Below, piece after piece: positions 49,091 through 60,374 of a DNA stretch of 64,000 nucleotides. Position numbers and translations under genes: made by a program. The first letter of the stretch is position 1, and each line of letters opens with the position of its first letter. This DNA is from Plumapathes pennacea (Eukaryota > Cnidaria > Anthozoa > Antipatharia > Myriopathidae). The stretch lies in contig OZ038464.1 of the NCBI GenBank assembly GCA_964036295.1, positions 13,192,001-13,256,000 of the forward strand. Reading direction: 5' to 3'. The notes below the pieces were generated by a model, which worked only from the letters and a program-made list of their open reading frames with translations, did not search any database and had not been told where the DNA came from.

Positions 49091-51506
49091 ATCTAAATAT
49101 CACTTGAAAGTATAGGAGGAAATGCTATAAAACACGTTTCTCGGATCTCTACAGAGAACAAACAAATCCAAGCCTGATTGCGCATACGGACAGGTTCTTC
49201 GGTACGAAAATCAGCCATTTGTTAATACGCATAGTTTACAGAGCCTAGCCAACTGTTGTATAAACAGTGCGCGAATGAGGTTTGTGCGAACAAATGAATC
49301 AAGGGAAGTGATCCGCCAACAACATGTAATAGACTACTGACGTTGTGATTTTAACACGGATACTAAAATGAAACTCAGTTAATTAATTTGATCGCAATTA
49401 ACCCGCATATACAAAGAAAGACATTAATGAGTGATCATGGCAATCACTTTTACAGAATATTCTTAAGTGTAAAATGCCCACTACGAGACAGTTGTTGTTT
49501 TTATTTAGTTAGCAGACTATCCGTGGGATACGCAAAACAGATTGAAATATCTAAAATACGGTCATGATTGTCATTAGCGAAATATAAATACAGGTATTAC
49601 CACGAGAGTTTGAAAGAGTTCAAACAATTGTTTTGTGAATTAGAATGTCTGCGCTGTTTTTAACAAAAGGGCCCAGTGTTCTTCTGAGCACGTTATTAGC
49701 ATGAGCAAGACATGAAAAAGAAAATCTCAAAGAACTATCCGAATAAAAAATTTCTATGCTTGTTAATCGTGTGTTATCGTATTTTCGACATGAATTAGTG
49801 AATATTAAATGATTCTCTAAAACAAGGAATCAACTTTAAGGAGTGTCAAATCGGATAAAGACTGCCTTTTTTTGGCCGGATGCTAATTTCTCGGACAGTG
49901 AGATAAACGAGGGAATAATGGTTCTTATGAAGTAATTCAATCAGTTTAGAACAAGCTGCGAAGCTAATTTCATTGGTAACTGGGGAGACACCAATACGGG
50001 TAGATAACTACAGTTATTTCACTTCTAGAGACGGCAAAATACGGTGCTTATACCCTGCATGGACCAGGAAGAATGCTGAACACATGGGAACAAAGAAACA
50101 ATCCCGGGCCGAAACGGTTAAACACGTCTTTACTTTTCAAACAATCTGAACAGGCTACTTATACTTAAATGGACAAAATTAAATGCACCAACCTTTTCTC
50201 CCTCCTGTTCAAGTGTTTCGTTTCTCTGCTGGAAAGCTTTGTGGTTTGACTTTTAAGCTGATATCACACATAACCATGAGGCACTGCCACATCACAAACG
50301 ACGAGTCTTCACTAACCTAACAAAAGGAATACACTATTATCCTCAGTGTGGCTATGGATACCATTAATGAAGTATTTACATCAAACAGTATTCGTGTAAA
50401 CCAGCTTTAAGAAAACACTTCAACCAACTAAAAGTCAAAGTAATTATATGCATTCGGTGTTACTTTAAAGAAACATTGTTGGGGAAACGCACGCGCCACT
50501 TGCTTGCGCATGCGCGAACAGATCGAATGGGGTTTGTTCCTGGTTGGCAAAGAGTCTAAACTAGTGGATTAATCCATAAGCGTAGTAAAACGTAGAACCA
50601 AAGCAAACCACTAGATTCCTCGTGCTCTCTGGTCCAAGACAGGAGGAAAATGAGACATTGTGTCTTTCATTAGCATTGTGTCTTTCAATTTCATTACACG
50701 ACCCCACAAGCTGATGCTTAAACTCTTATCGTGTTTAAATAAAGATTATCGTATCGTATCGTATCGCATGAGAAGTTTGAATACTGTTGAAAATAGAAAA
50801 CAGCGCGTATTCAATAAGTGTCACACCTCCTAATTCTGTATGGATGCACAGGATTTCTAAAAGGCGATTTATTTCAATTGACTGGGGAACTCAATATAAT
50901 GTAATAAAGGAAGAAACCCCGACAGGAATTGCGTTATCTGTCAAACAGACTTTTCATCAGTCCGCAAAGCGATATCAGAAGTATTAGATAAACCCTCCAT
51001 ATATGGAGCTGGTGCGCATCCTTGGCACGTGGCTGTGTTTTGACTCAAAGTTAATAAGATTAAACCAAATATTTAAAAACACATTATTTGAGTGGAACAC
51101 TCCAAGGAACAACACTCCAAAAAGCAGAGAGCAATTGTTTCTCTGCAGGTCTCTGCATAACTGAGAAAACAGACCGCGGTTTTCATAATATGCGGGGGTG
51201 TTTTACATGCCTTTTCGAGAAGCAGAGTATCAAGTGTCTTTTAGTTCCCTGCGGGCAAATTGTTCAAGCAAAGAAGGAAATTTCATAACACAGCAATCTT
51301 ACAACACCGGAAACGTCAGCGATTCGTAACCACAGGTGCTCAGATTGAGTAGCGCTGCGACAGGTGTGTTTTTGTTAAACCATTTGACTCCCGCTGATAT
51401 TCAATAGAAGACGTCTTGAATACCCTTGGAAAACAGCTGACATTTTCGTCTCGTAACTTCGACTGTAAACAGCGCGTTCGACTCAAGTCTTGGACAAACG
51501 TCTAAC

Positions 51507-51850
51507 CCCTGACTGTCAAATGAAACCTGAAGTGTGAACACCCAAATGAAAGCTCTCAATGAGTATAATGTAAAATAGCAGTGTTCTGATCCCAACTCCT
51601 CGACCGTCAAATGAAACCATAAAGTGTGACAAGCTCTCAATTGAGTGAGTGCAGTGTTCACCTCCAACTTCTGAACTGTCAAATAAAACCTGAAAGTGTG
51701 ACCACTCAAGTGAAAGCTCTCAATGAGTACAATCTAATTGCAGCCGGTGACCATTCAAATGATAGCTGAGTATATTTACATTTATGAGTATATTTATATA
51801 CAGCAGTGTTCACTTCCAACTCCTGAACTGTCAAAAAAAAAAAAAAAAAA
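51507..51850 (+). repeat. Tandem array of the 89-bp repeat family, diverged
   Basis: Four to five units in the order of the other arrays, with more divergence and an A tract at 51833-51850. It generates minus-strand frames with repeated peptide blocks that are not genes. Confidence 0.8.
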
Positions 51851-53014
51851 AACCTGAAGCTCATATAGCAATGTCCATGTTGTGATAGCAATGTGATTCT
51901 TTTGGACAGAAACACCCCTGTGAAATAATTAAGTAGTTTTATTCGCATTGCGATGCATGGGCGACCCTTTACACCACTTCTAAAAACAATTTTTTGGAAT
52001 AATAAACATATAGTGAGCTGGGTTCACCATTAAATTACTGCCTATATACACACATAATGTTTGCATTTTCATACGCAAGCACCAAAAAAGGGGACAGTCG
52101 ATTAAATTATTACTCAAAGTTGAAAGCAATTTGTTGGAGTGGAGCTAACCGAGCGAAGCCAAGCAGAAAATTATAACGCTTCAAGAGTCATCCTTGATAC
52201 AATTTGTGTGATCTATCGGTTTGGTAAGCTGTTAAGCAAAAGGACATTTCATAATACAATCTTAGTAAATGTTACACAAGAGCTAATTAATGTGGTCAAA
52301 GACAATTTTCAACATACAACATGCATCACATCGCGTCGAAGTCAGTTTCAAGACATCCTTTCAGGTTCAGTGGGTTCTACTTCAATTGAAATTTAAGCGC
52401 CTGGAAACGACCACAAATATCATTTTGGCAGCACCAGCTATTAGCAGTCAATTGGCAATGCGTTAAAATCCAATTACTACGTTTGAAACAAACCGTTACA
52501 AAAATGTTGCCAAGATTTATTTTCCATCTGTCCGTAGAATGGGGGCAAAAGCTAGCGACATCTTCAGTTCCGTCAATAGAAAGCGTCCAAACATTTAGAT
52601 CCACTTCATCTGTGATCAAAGATGACTGATCAAAACTTGACTAATGTCAGTAGTTCGATTCTGTCAAAGCGACTTCGCATAGCTAATCTCATAATCTGTA
52701 AAGCAGCTTGTCAGCGTACGACTAAACAAAACGTCCTAAACGCATGCTTATAGACAACATCGCGTGCCAAGTGTGATGCACTGTTATCAAAAAAAGGGTG
52801 CGTTACCTATAAAATGAAATGCTTATGAAAAATGATCAAGAAACACTCTTACATCACACGCAAATCAAGACGGCTATCGTCCACTCCAACGGTTGCTATG
52901 TTCTGAGAACCGCGGCATACTCTTGCCAGCACACCCGGCCCGCGCATAAAGTTTGGCACACGTGTGCTTAGTTGTACCACAAATAGTCTCTTTGAACCGC
53001 AAAATCCATTGAAC

Positions 53015-53449
53015 TTAACCGCGGCTGACCGAGACCTTGGGCCCGTATCCGCGCAACGTTGTTTGTACGGCGTCCTCTGCTTCCACTAAAACGACGTCGC
53101 CGGAGGACGCCACTGCTGTCGCTAGTCCGCACTCTCCGTCTTCTTGTCTCTCACCGCTTTTTAAGAGCTGCAACAGCTCCGCGATGTATAAAATCGCGTA
53201 CCGCAGTGTCTGGATTTTCGAGAGCCGTTTTTCTTTGGGGGCAAACTTGGTGGGCAAGTGATACCTCAGATGCAGTAGCGCTGTGCTAATGCTGCGCATT
53301 CTGGACCTTTCACGAGCGTTCGCAGTCTGGCGCTGTTTGCTGAGACCAGTCAAGCGGGGCTTGCGTCGTCTTTTTCTTCTCTTGGTTGTTTCGTCGCTGG
53401 GAAAGAGGTCTGATCTGCACAGACTGTTGCATAACTCTCCGTCAGCCAT
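53015..53449 (-). CDS. Group A bHLH transcription factor, single exon
   Basis: From ATG at 53449 the frame gives 144 aa. An upstream in-frame extension to 53509 has no ATG. Residues 23-33 are a run of Lys/Arg that could serve as a nuclear signal. The bHLH domain spans 39-96: basic QRQTANARERSRM, helix 1 SISTALLHLRYHLP, loop TKFAPKEKR, helix 2 LSKIQTLRYAILYIAELLQLL. The Glu of the RER motif that reads E-boxes is present. A short tail rich in Val and acidic residues follows. It resembles the Mesp/mesogenin and Twist-related classes, but I cannot assign an orthologue by eye. Such proteins dimerise with E proteins and act in cell-fate choice. It is a paralogue of the gene at 57.0 kb, which shares RQTAN.RERSRM and KFAP. 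Confidence 0.85.
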   Translation of the reverse strand: MADGELCNSLCRSDLFPSDETTKRRKRRRKPRLTGLSKQRQTANARERSRMRSISTALLHLRYHLPTKFAPKEKRLSKIQTLRYAILYIAELLQLLKSGERQEDGECGLATAVASSGDVVLVEAEDAVQTTLRGYGPKVSVSRG

Positions 53450-53842
53450 CCAGAAAGCATTCAGATGCGAAGCTTTCAGGTCTCTGCGGCTTTGAACTGC
53501 TTCGAGCACTGACTAACTTGCTTTACCTCACACACACATTTTAAGGTGAGCTTAGCTAACGGTTACTTGACATGGCAGTCAACAATCATGACAGTTGCCT
53601 GGAGCGCGCGTCGCGCTGACAGTGACACGACGGGTTGACCCCCTTCTTTCGCCCAATCAAAACAAGGCAGTCAGAGATAATCAGTTCCAAATGAAACAAG
53701 TGACTGTCTTGGAGTTAATTGATCAGTGAGTGCTTCAGTGCGCCGTGATACAAAGCAGACGCACCTGGTTAATGACACCAATTTGGGCTCACAAGGGCCT
53801 TTGTCTAGCTTTGGTGCTAAAGATAGTTAGCAAAGGAAATCG

Positions 53843-54012
53843 AAGCTCTTTGAGTGGACACTCTCATAAGTGGACAGCTCTACTTATGGACGCCTTTATG
53901 AATTACCCATTTGAACTCTAACTCAGTCAAACTCTGTATTTACACATTCTCGTAAGCGGCCGATAGTTCCAGTTACGGACACTTTTTCTGTTTCCCAAGG
54001 GTGTCCGCTTAC
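53843..54012. repeat. Decayed mariner-type MITE (AAGCGGACA family)
   Basis: GAGTGGACACTCTCATAAGT, GGACAGCTCTACTTATGGAC, CATTCTCGTAAGCGG and GGGTGTCCGCTTACTG follow the order of the 20872-21314 copy. The inverted ends are partly preserved. Confidence 0.65.
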
Positions 54013-54059
54013 TGTTGCTTAAAATGTATCCGGGCTCGGTTTGAGGGCGGAAGTATTAA

Positions 54060-54440
54060 ATCTCAAGCCCGGGGGGGCTACTCCCATATATAAGCCATAT
54101 AGGTATGTGCCGCCCCAAAGGGCATCGTTTTCAAGCATTTTTAAATTTTTAGTCTGAAATAGGGTATCGATTTTGTCTTTTTGGTCTGGGATAGGTATGA
54201 TTTTAACAGAAATATGTCGCCGCGGACATTGCACGGCAAATGAAGAAAAACACAGGGCGAAAATCGTTGCAAAAGAACAAAAAATCTCTAAACAAAGGTC
54301 TGAAATAGCAGGGTATACATTTTGGAGTCAGGTCTGAAATAGGGTATAGAAAATCAGGTATTTTGGTCTGAAATAGGGTAAAGGTTTTCAGGACCGGGCG
54401 GCACACCCCCACCCAAAATTATAATGAGTGCCCCCCCGAT
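54060..54440 (+). repeat. Dispersed repeat (GAAATAGGGTAT family), longest copy
   Basis: Begins near GCCCGGGGGGGCTACTCCCA and ends near AGTGCCCCCCCG. It contains the block GGTCTGAAATAGGGTA several times. Related shorter copies lie at 22670-22890 and 25175-25370. Confidence 0.7.
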
Positions 54441-54445
54441 CTCAA

Positions 54446-54895
54446 GTATCAGGTCCTGGCTGTTCAAAGCTCAATTGAGTTAATCCAGTATTAACCCTTT
54501 CACCCCCAAGCTCAAGTTGCAGATTCTCCTAACCTTTTACGAAGAATATGTAAGAGTGATTTAAAGAGAACTGAGAGTTTGATCAGCTTTCATTTGAGCA
54601 AGCTATCAAAAACCAAGTTCTCTCTACTGTATGATTATATTATCTGGTGAGAGGCTGAAAGAGAAAATTGAAGTTGATCACTCTTTGAGGTGAAGGGGTA
54701 ACGACAAACTGCAAAGTTTTCATCAACAAATCAACAAAAAGCTTTTTCAGAACATATCAAGGAAACTGTGCAGTATGCAAAACCTTCACATTTTCAGGAC
54801 AAAAAGTTTGGACTTAATCCAGGATTAGACTATTAACACTACTAATTCTGGTCATTTCTGATATGCCTGTTGCTTCTGTTTCAAAAAGAGGCCCG
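54446..54895. mobile_element. GGGCCCGG-family MITE disrupted by a TTAA-MITE
   Basis: Outer parts contain GGCTGTTCAAAGCTCAATTG at the left and GACTTAATCCAGGATTAGAC and TTTCAAAAAGAGGCCCGGAG at the right, as in the 45.8-kb element. The middle (54495-54698) is a separate TTAA-MITE. Confidence 0.65.
54495..54698 (+). mobile_element. TTAA-MITE nested in another MITE
   Basis: TTAA (54491-54494) precedes CCCTTTCACCCCCAAGCTC. The right end GAGGTGAAGGGG is followed by a mutated GTAA. Internal blocks match the family: GCAGATTCTCCTAACC, ATCAGCTTTCATTTGAGCAA, GAAGTTGATCACTC. Confidence 0.8.
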
Positions 54896-54899
54896 GAGC

Positions 54900-56990
54900 G
54901 ATACCTTTATTACGAAATTTAGTTTTACTGGCAGCCCTCGTTTTGAAACTGAGGCAACATGCATCTCTGAAATGGTCTATTCGTTTGACATTGCACTTGT
55001 GAGCTCATAGTGTACAAATTCTTCTAGCTAAGTATACAAGAAGAAACGCAGGAATAATACAATGGTAACTGACAGCTCATCAGCTTTGACATTCAATAAA
55101 GCTGTTAATATTATTAACCAAGTTCTTCTGATTGTATGAAAAGTTCTCTCTACCGTATGTCACATATCGGGCGAAAGACTGAGTGAGAAAATCGAAGTTG
55201 ACCATTCTTGGGAGTAAATGATTTATAGCTTCTGTACTTTGGTGTGTGCGTAAGTGTAGACATATAGCTTCACTTTCCGCAAAGCTAATTTTAGCACTCA
55301 CTTTCCATAATCCTCGTGGAGTTCCTTGTGAGTGCTACGCTCTTGGCTTCCCAGGGGACTGAATAAAGTTTAGCCGTTACGACAGGCCAACTATCCTACT
55401 GGTACAATGAGGCGTGATGAGCTGCAAGACAGAACAATCAATCAATCAATTTCACTGGACACTAGACACTAGTTGTAGAAATTGGCATCTGAGTGCGGGA
55501 TCAAACAAAAACTGATTAATCCGCTGGTTTTCTGCGCGGTCCCGCGGTACTGTGTTTTTTTACGTCACTACAAAAGCGTTGGTCAGCGTTCGTCGCCATT
55601 GCAAAATGTGCAAGTTCTAGGAAATATCGTGTTTATTAGCCTTTAGAAATATTTTTGTTCTAAGAAATATCCTGTTTATTCCAACGCATAACGTTAGGCC
55701 GATTAGACGGTGGGCAGACGCATGCAATGCATATCGTTTATTCATAATACCAACATCGTTAGTTTGCAAAGTCCGTATTGTGGCATTACCCTCAAGTTAT
55801 ACAATTTAAGGAATGAAGAAGCCAACAAGCAGTTATTCACCTGTCACAAAAGAAAAGTTAATGGCACTTTCACGCTATAACAGTTTTCACAGACAACTGA
55901 CTAATATCCAATTTTCGATTCGATTGCTCGGAATGAGTGAATGACTTGATTCGATATTTTCACGTACACTGTATGTTTCTTAGCTCAACAGGAGGGACAA
56001 TGGTGGCCAGAAATTGTAGGATTTGGCGATTCGTTCATAATCCCGCTGCATCCCTGAATCAATGGCCAAACAACCGGAACGAAACATATGAGCCCAACTA
56101 GCCCTACAAGGCGACTGCTCTGAAACCCTTCCCTATAAAAGTAATAAATAAACAGCCTAAAAAAGTAAAAAGAAATGGCTGTCAACGTCACCAAACCAGG
56201 CTATAGTACCATAGTTTCAAATCACTTACATTCCTCTACGTCTATTAGCACGACTTTTTTCATTCCTCAATTCACAATGCAGATTCTCCTAACTATTCTT
56301 AAAGAACATATACCGGAGCGATGTAATGAGAATCGATAGTTCAATCAGTTGCCATCTGAACAAGCTATTGAATGCCAAGTTTTCTAAATTGTTCAATATA
56401 CTCGCTGGTGAAAGAGAGAAAATCCCAGGAACGGTCTACTTCAATTTTCTCTCAGTCTCGGGCCAGAGAAATATCATACATTATGGAGAACTTGGCTTTT
56501 GATAGTTTGCTTAGTTGAAAGCTGATTGGAATATCAAATCTCAATGCATCTTCACACATTTTCCTCTTGAATGGTTGGAAGCATCTACACATTTCAGTTT
56601 AACATCAAATTTAAAGATGTAAAAGTTAGAAAATTCAGTCAAGAATTATAGCAGTGTGCGCCACATCTATTCGACTTTCTTTCTCTTTTACGCCCTACCA
56701 TGCACTACATCAATACTTGAGCTGCCGTATTCAAGTGGTGGCACTCAAAGGGAAAAAATATTCAAAAAATTATCTTTTCTTTAACTGGTCTCAGAAATTT
56801 ATTGTTACAAGTGGATTCCTCCGTGTTATAATTACATCACCTAGAGCTGTTACTAAAAGCACATTCCGACACTAAAGATGGGTGTAGTTTGGAGAGAATT
56901 CTAGAAATATATCTAAAAACAATTTTTGAATTGATCAGTGCGGCAAAGTCTCGATAGTTAGCACCTAAAGAAATTTTTGCGAAAACTTTC
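54900..56990. other. No gene recognised; three more TTAA-MITE copies
   Basis: TTAA-MITE fragments lie at about 55083-55225 (plus), 56268-56440 (plus) and 56435-56575 (minus). The last two are back to back. An AATC tetramer run occurs at 55436-55452. No open frame has a recognised domain. Confidence 0.5.
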
Positions 56991-56993
56991 CAA

Positions 56994-59052
56994 ATGCCAA
57001 TGGTCGAGTCTGTCAACCGCACTCCAGACATTATAAAGGCAAGACCAGACTTCGCAATAAATTTTTGGAGACCGAACTCGAGATTCTTCCGCCGCGTTGC
57101 TTCGCGTTCAGCACTGATGGGAGATGAACTGAATGTGACACTTCCTCTCTCAAGAAGACGAGTTACTAAGCGTCACGATGCGCATGCAGGTCATGCAAGC
57201 AAGGAACGGCAAACAGCCAACGATCGAGAACGATCGCGAATGAGCTGCATCCGCGTTGCTTTCCAGAAACTGAGGAAAGTCATTCCAAGCAAGTTTGCAC
57301 CGCCGTTCAAGCATCTGCCCAAAATCAGCATCCTCCGCTTCGCGATCAGCTACATCTCGGAAATGTCGCAGATTCTGCGGGACCACGAAGATCAAAAACT
57401 CCGCAGCAGCCAAAACGAGTCAGCCGCTCTCTTGATGAAAGTTCGTTCTGATGAAGATGTGAACGAAACCAAGACTGACATCGAGAATACAAAGCATAAC
57501 GTGGAGTTGGATCAAAACAGTCAACAGTGTAGGGAGGCACCACAACCCAGAACTGACAGTAGTGCAGAGTCATCCAGTGGATTTCTGGATAAGGATTTAA
57601 GCCCGGAAGGTTTTCAAAATTTGTGGGAGCTGACAATCACGCCAAGTAAGCGAATGCAGCCCGATATGTCAGTGCAAGAAGGAACGCATGCAGCCCGACT
57701 TGAGACTTCGAATTCTTCGCCAGAGATTCTAGCAACACAGAGCCATTTTATGTCGCGGGAGCAGCCAGCAATACTGGCCGCAGAGAAGCATTTTGTGCGA
57801 GAGCAGCCAGGCATTCTGGCCCCACAGAGATATTCCCTGGATCAGCAACCAGATATTTTAGCAACACAGAGTCATTTTGTACGAGAGCAGCCAGAGATTC
57901 TAGCAGCACAGAGCCATTTTCAAGCAGAGCAACAGAGCACCCACAAAGAGAGTTATGCAGAGCTACCCAGATTCCTAACTACAACAGGACAAGAAGGCTG
58001 GACCTCAGAGGCACCATGTGGATCACAAACGCATTTGTATGAAATCGCCCCGGAACTGTCAGTGCTACATGCCCTGGAAACCCACAGATTGACAGAACAA
58101 GGACTTCACGCTAACCCAGAAAGACAGGATTTCTTTAGCTCCGAACAGTATTTAGATATCCTCCGGGAACTTTGGTTGTCATCGAACGACATCCTGCTAG
58201 CAACTGCTGCACAAACACCCTTCGAGGAGGAGCAGAAAAATACTGGAATGGAAGAAGAATACAGTTATCATAGTACAAGACGAGAACTGCCCCCACTAAA
58301 GGAAGAAGTAAGCTCAGATAATTCCTTGCAATGTGACGTTGACCTCGTAGACTACTTGAAAGATATGGGATCCTTCGGCACGCTGTTCAGAGGCGCGGCC
58401 GGGCATCAGGAGAGCCTTGGCTTCGGAGATTATCCAGAATTTGCAGACCTGACGCTAACAGATATTGACGAAATTCTTACGGCAGGGGTGAGTTTTAACC
58501 TTGATACATTTTCTTTTGAAAAACAATCCCGTCACAAACACGGGTTTTCCGTCCATATATCACACCATACACTCGAGCCTGCTCTACGAGATCGGTTTTC
58601 GGATGACTGTCAAAAGTAATCGTGTGGTTTTCGGATGACTGTCGATAGTAATCGTGTGGTTTTCGGATGACTGTAGATAGTAATCGTGTGGTTTTCGGAT
58701 GACTGTCGATAGTAATCGTATGGTTTTCGGATGACTGTCCATAGTAATCGTGTGGTTTTCGGATGACTGTCAAAAGTAATCGTGTGATTTTCGGATGACT
58801 GTCCATAGTAATCGTGTGGTTTTCGGATGACTGTCGATAGTAATCGTGTGGTTTTCGGATGACTGTCGATAGTAATCGTGTGGTTTTCGGTTGACTGTCA
58901 AAAGTAATTGTGTGATTGCTTTGGTTTTGTGTTTGCTGCGCTTTCAGATTCAAGTCCAAGCAACTCAGTATGGCAGCTTTCTCTGCCAATCACAAAAGCG
59001 GCAAAACGCGACTGCGATCTCAGTGGCCAAGCAAGCAAGCAAGTGGCAATGA
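56994..59052 (+). CDS. Large bHLH transcription factor with repeated C-terminal motif, two exons
   Basis: Exon 1 is 56994-58487 with donor GGCAGGG|GTGAGT. The proposed exon 2 is 58948-59052 with acceptor TGCGCTTTCAG, stop TGA at 59050. Joined in phase 0 they give 532 aa. An unspliced read-through would stop at 58619 after 541 codons, inside a minisatellite. The bHLH domain is at residues 71-128: basic RQTANDRERSRM, helix 1 SCIRVAFQKLRKVIP, loop SKFAPPFKH, helix 2 LPKISILRFAISYISEMSQIL. Residues about 242-313 contain five tandem repeats of 14-15 aa of the form P.ILATQSHFVREQ. The end of exon 1 is acidic and hydrophobic (YPEFADLTLTDIDEILT), as in activation domains. It is a paralogue of the 53.0-kb gene. 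I do not recognise an orthologue. Exon 2 needs transcript support. Confidence 0.8.
58592..58917. repeat. 32-bp minisatellite, ten copies
   Basis: Ten contiguous units of 32 bp with consensus GGTTTTCGGATGACTGTCGA then TAGTAATCGTGT. Main variants replace CGATAG with CAAAAG or CCATAG. It fills most of the proposed intron 1 (58488-58947) of the bHLH gene. There are no unique spacers, so it is not a CRISPR array. Confidence 0.95.
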
Positions 59053-59308
59053 CGTTTTCTCTCACTGCTGATTGGTCTCTCCCTCAAAGTAAAACTAAAG
59101 GCAAATTACATTGGCTTCTGGTTGGTTGAAAGTGTTTTACTAATTTGGTTTATATAAGTCACCTAGTGAAAACCGCTACATAACATGAACATTTGATTTA
59201 AGGTTGCTTTCACTACAGAAGTCTTAGTAGCTGTTTATACTGTTTCAATGAAGGTATACAAAAATAATCTAGACTAAGAAAGCCCCGAAACAAACGATTT
59301 GCGCTATA

Positions 59309-59829
59309 CAGTAGAACCCCACTAACTGAAAGTACAGTAGAACCCCACGAACTCTCCACTATCTCAAACTCAAACCCATTTCCCTTGGATTTCCCTTACA
59401 GTCATTTACTATCGGCTAGCTCGAACTCCCCGCTATCTCAAACTCAAACCCATTTCCCTTGGATTTCCCTTACAGTCATTTACTATCGGTTAACTCGAAC
59501 TCTCCGCTATCTCAAACTCAAACCCATTTACTTTGGAATTCCCTTTCAGTCATTTACTATCGGCTAACTCGAACTCCCTCTAACTCGAACTCGGTTAACT
59601 CGAACTCCCCACTATCTCTAACTCAAACCCATTTCCTTTGGATTTCCCTTTCAGTCATTTACTATCGGCTAACTCGAACTCGGTTAACTCGAACTCCCCA
59701 CTATCTCTAACTCAAACCCATTTCCCTTGGATTTCCCTTTCAGTCATTTACTATCGGCTAACTCGAACTCCCGCTAACTAGAACTATTTCTCGCTTCCCT
59801 TGGGGGTTCGAGTTAGCGGGATTCTACTG
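59309..59829. mobile_element. TA-flanked mariner/Tigger-type MITE with internal tandem repeats
   Basis: Ends are CAGTAGAACCCCACTAACTG and the complement of CAGTAGAATCCCGCTAACTC, flanked by TA. The interior is a tandem array of units containing AAACTCAAACCCATTTCC, TTGGATTTCCCTT, CAGTCATTTACTATCGGC and TAACTCGAACTC, in about five copies. Internal expansion has lengthened it to 521 bp. No transposase. Confidence 0.85.
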
Positions 59830-59920
59830 TAGTTTTAGCCATTCCTATTCTGGAATAGTCTCAGAGAACACACCCTTGTGGAGGACTGGTTTACACCGAA
59901 TTCAAAATTAAATCCCTGTT

Positions 59921-60043
59921 CATATGGAGTGAAGTTGTCCCCGGGGACCAGAGGCTCTTCTGCACTCCTAGGCGTTACGTGGATAAGTAAATTATGTATG
60001 TACATATATATGCCCCTGGTTTCCGGGACAACTTTTCACCATA
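59921..60043. repeat. Inverted repeat with ATATGG...CCATAT ends
   Basis: CATATGGAGTGAAGTTGTCC and GGGACAACTTTTCACCATAT face each other over about 120 bp, with GGGGACCAGAGGCT and CCCTGGTTTCC also paired. Probably a small foldback element. Confidence 0.65.
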
Positions 60044-60171
60044 TCAACAGGACCTTAGAAAATGATTAAGAACAAATTCCAGAACTAAACGTCAAAAATA
60101 CTATACTACAGGTCAAATTAATTCTATCAAAAATGAAGATTTCATTCCTTCACTCGCCCCATATTCTAAGG

Positions 60172-60371
60172 GTGGTGTTACACTTGTCGATTTGCAACGA
60201 TACGATGTTGCGCTAAAAATCGTTCAGGTGTAACACCCTATGGCGAACAATTTTTCGCGATGTTTGCAGTTCTGCAACGACTGGCAAGTTTTTAAAGGCG
60301 ATTCAAAAACTTGCAACACCGTTGAGTGAATTGGAGCAAATCAGCGTTGAAAATCGACCAGTGTAACACCA
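60172..60371. mobile_element. MITE with GGTGTTACACTTGTCGATTT termini
   Basis: The left end GGTGTTACACTTGTCGATTT pairs with the right end AAATCGACCAGTGTAACACC (inner bases also pair). The interior has repeated TTGCAACG and CGTTGCAGAAC-like blocks. About 200 bp and non-coding. Confidence 0.75.
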
Positions 60372-60374
60372 GTT

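Larger units (their letters stand above)
40100..52990. other. About 13 kb between bHLH genes without a recognised gene
   Basis: Open frames here are short, without recognised domains, and often fall in repeats. Repeats identified are at 42595-42725, 43598-43731, 45799-46042, 48760-49090 and 51507-51850, with homopolymers near 47069 and 51833. A GTATC pentamer run sits at 50745-50766 after AAATAAAGATTATC, which resembles the 3' tail of a non-LTR element without its body. Confidence 0.45.

Noticed and set aside
51401-51948. Minus-strand frames with repeated TVQ.LEVNTA peptides
   Set aside because: They fall entirely in the 89-bp tandem repeat array. The peptide repeats come from the DNA repeat.
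53450-53509. Upstream extension of the 53-kb bHLH frame
   Set aside because: The extension begins at GTG and has no ATG. The ATG at 53449 is used instead, although an upstream exon cannot be excluded.
58592-58917. CRISPR-like array of 32-bp repeats
   Set aside because: Units are contiguous without unique spacers, there are no cas genes, and the host is an animal. It is a minisatellite. The minus-strand frame 58495-58989 only translates the repeat.
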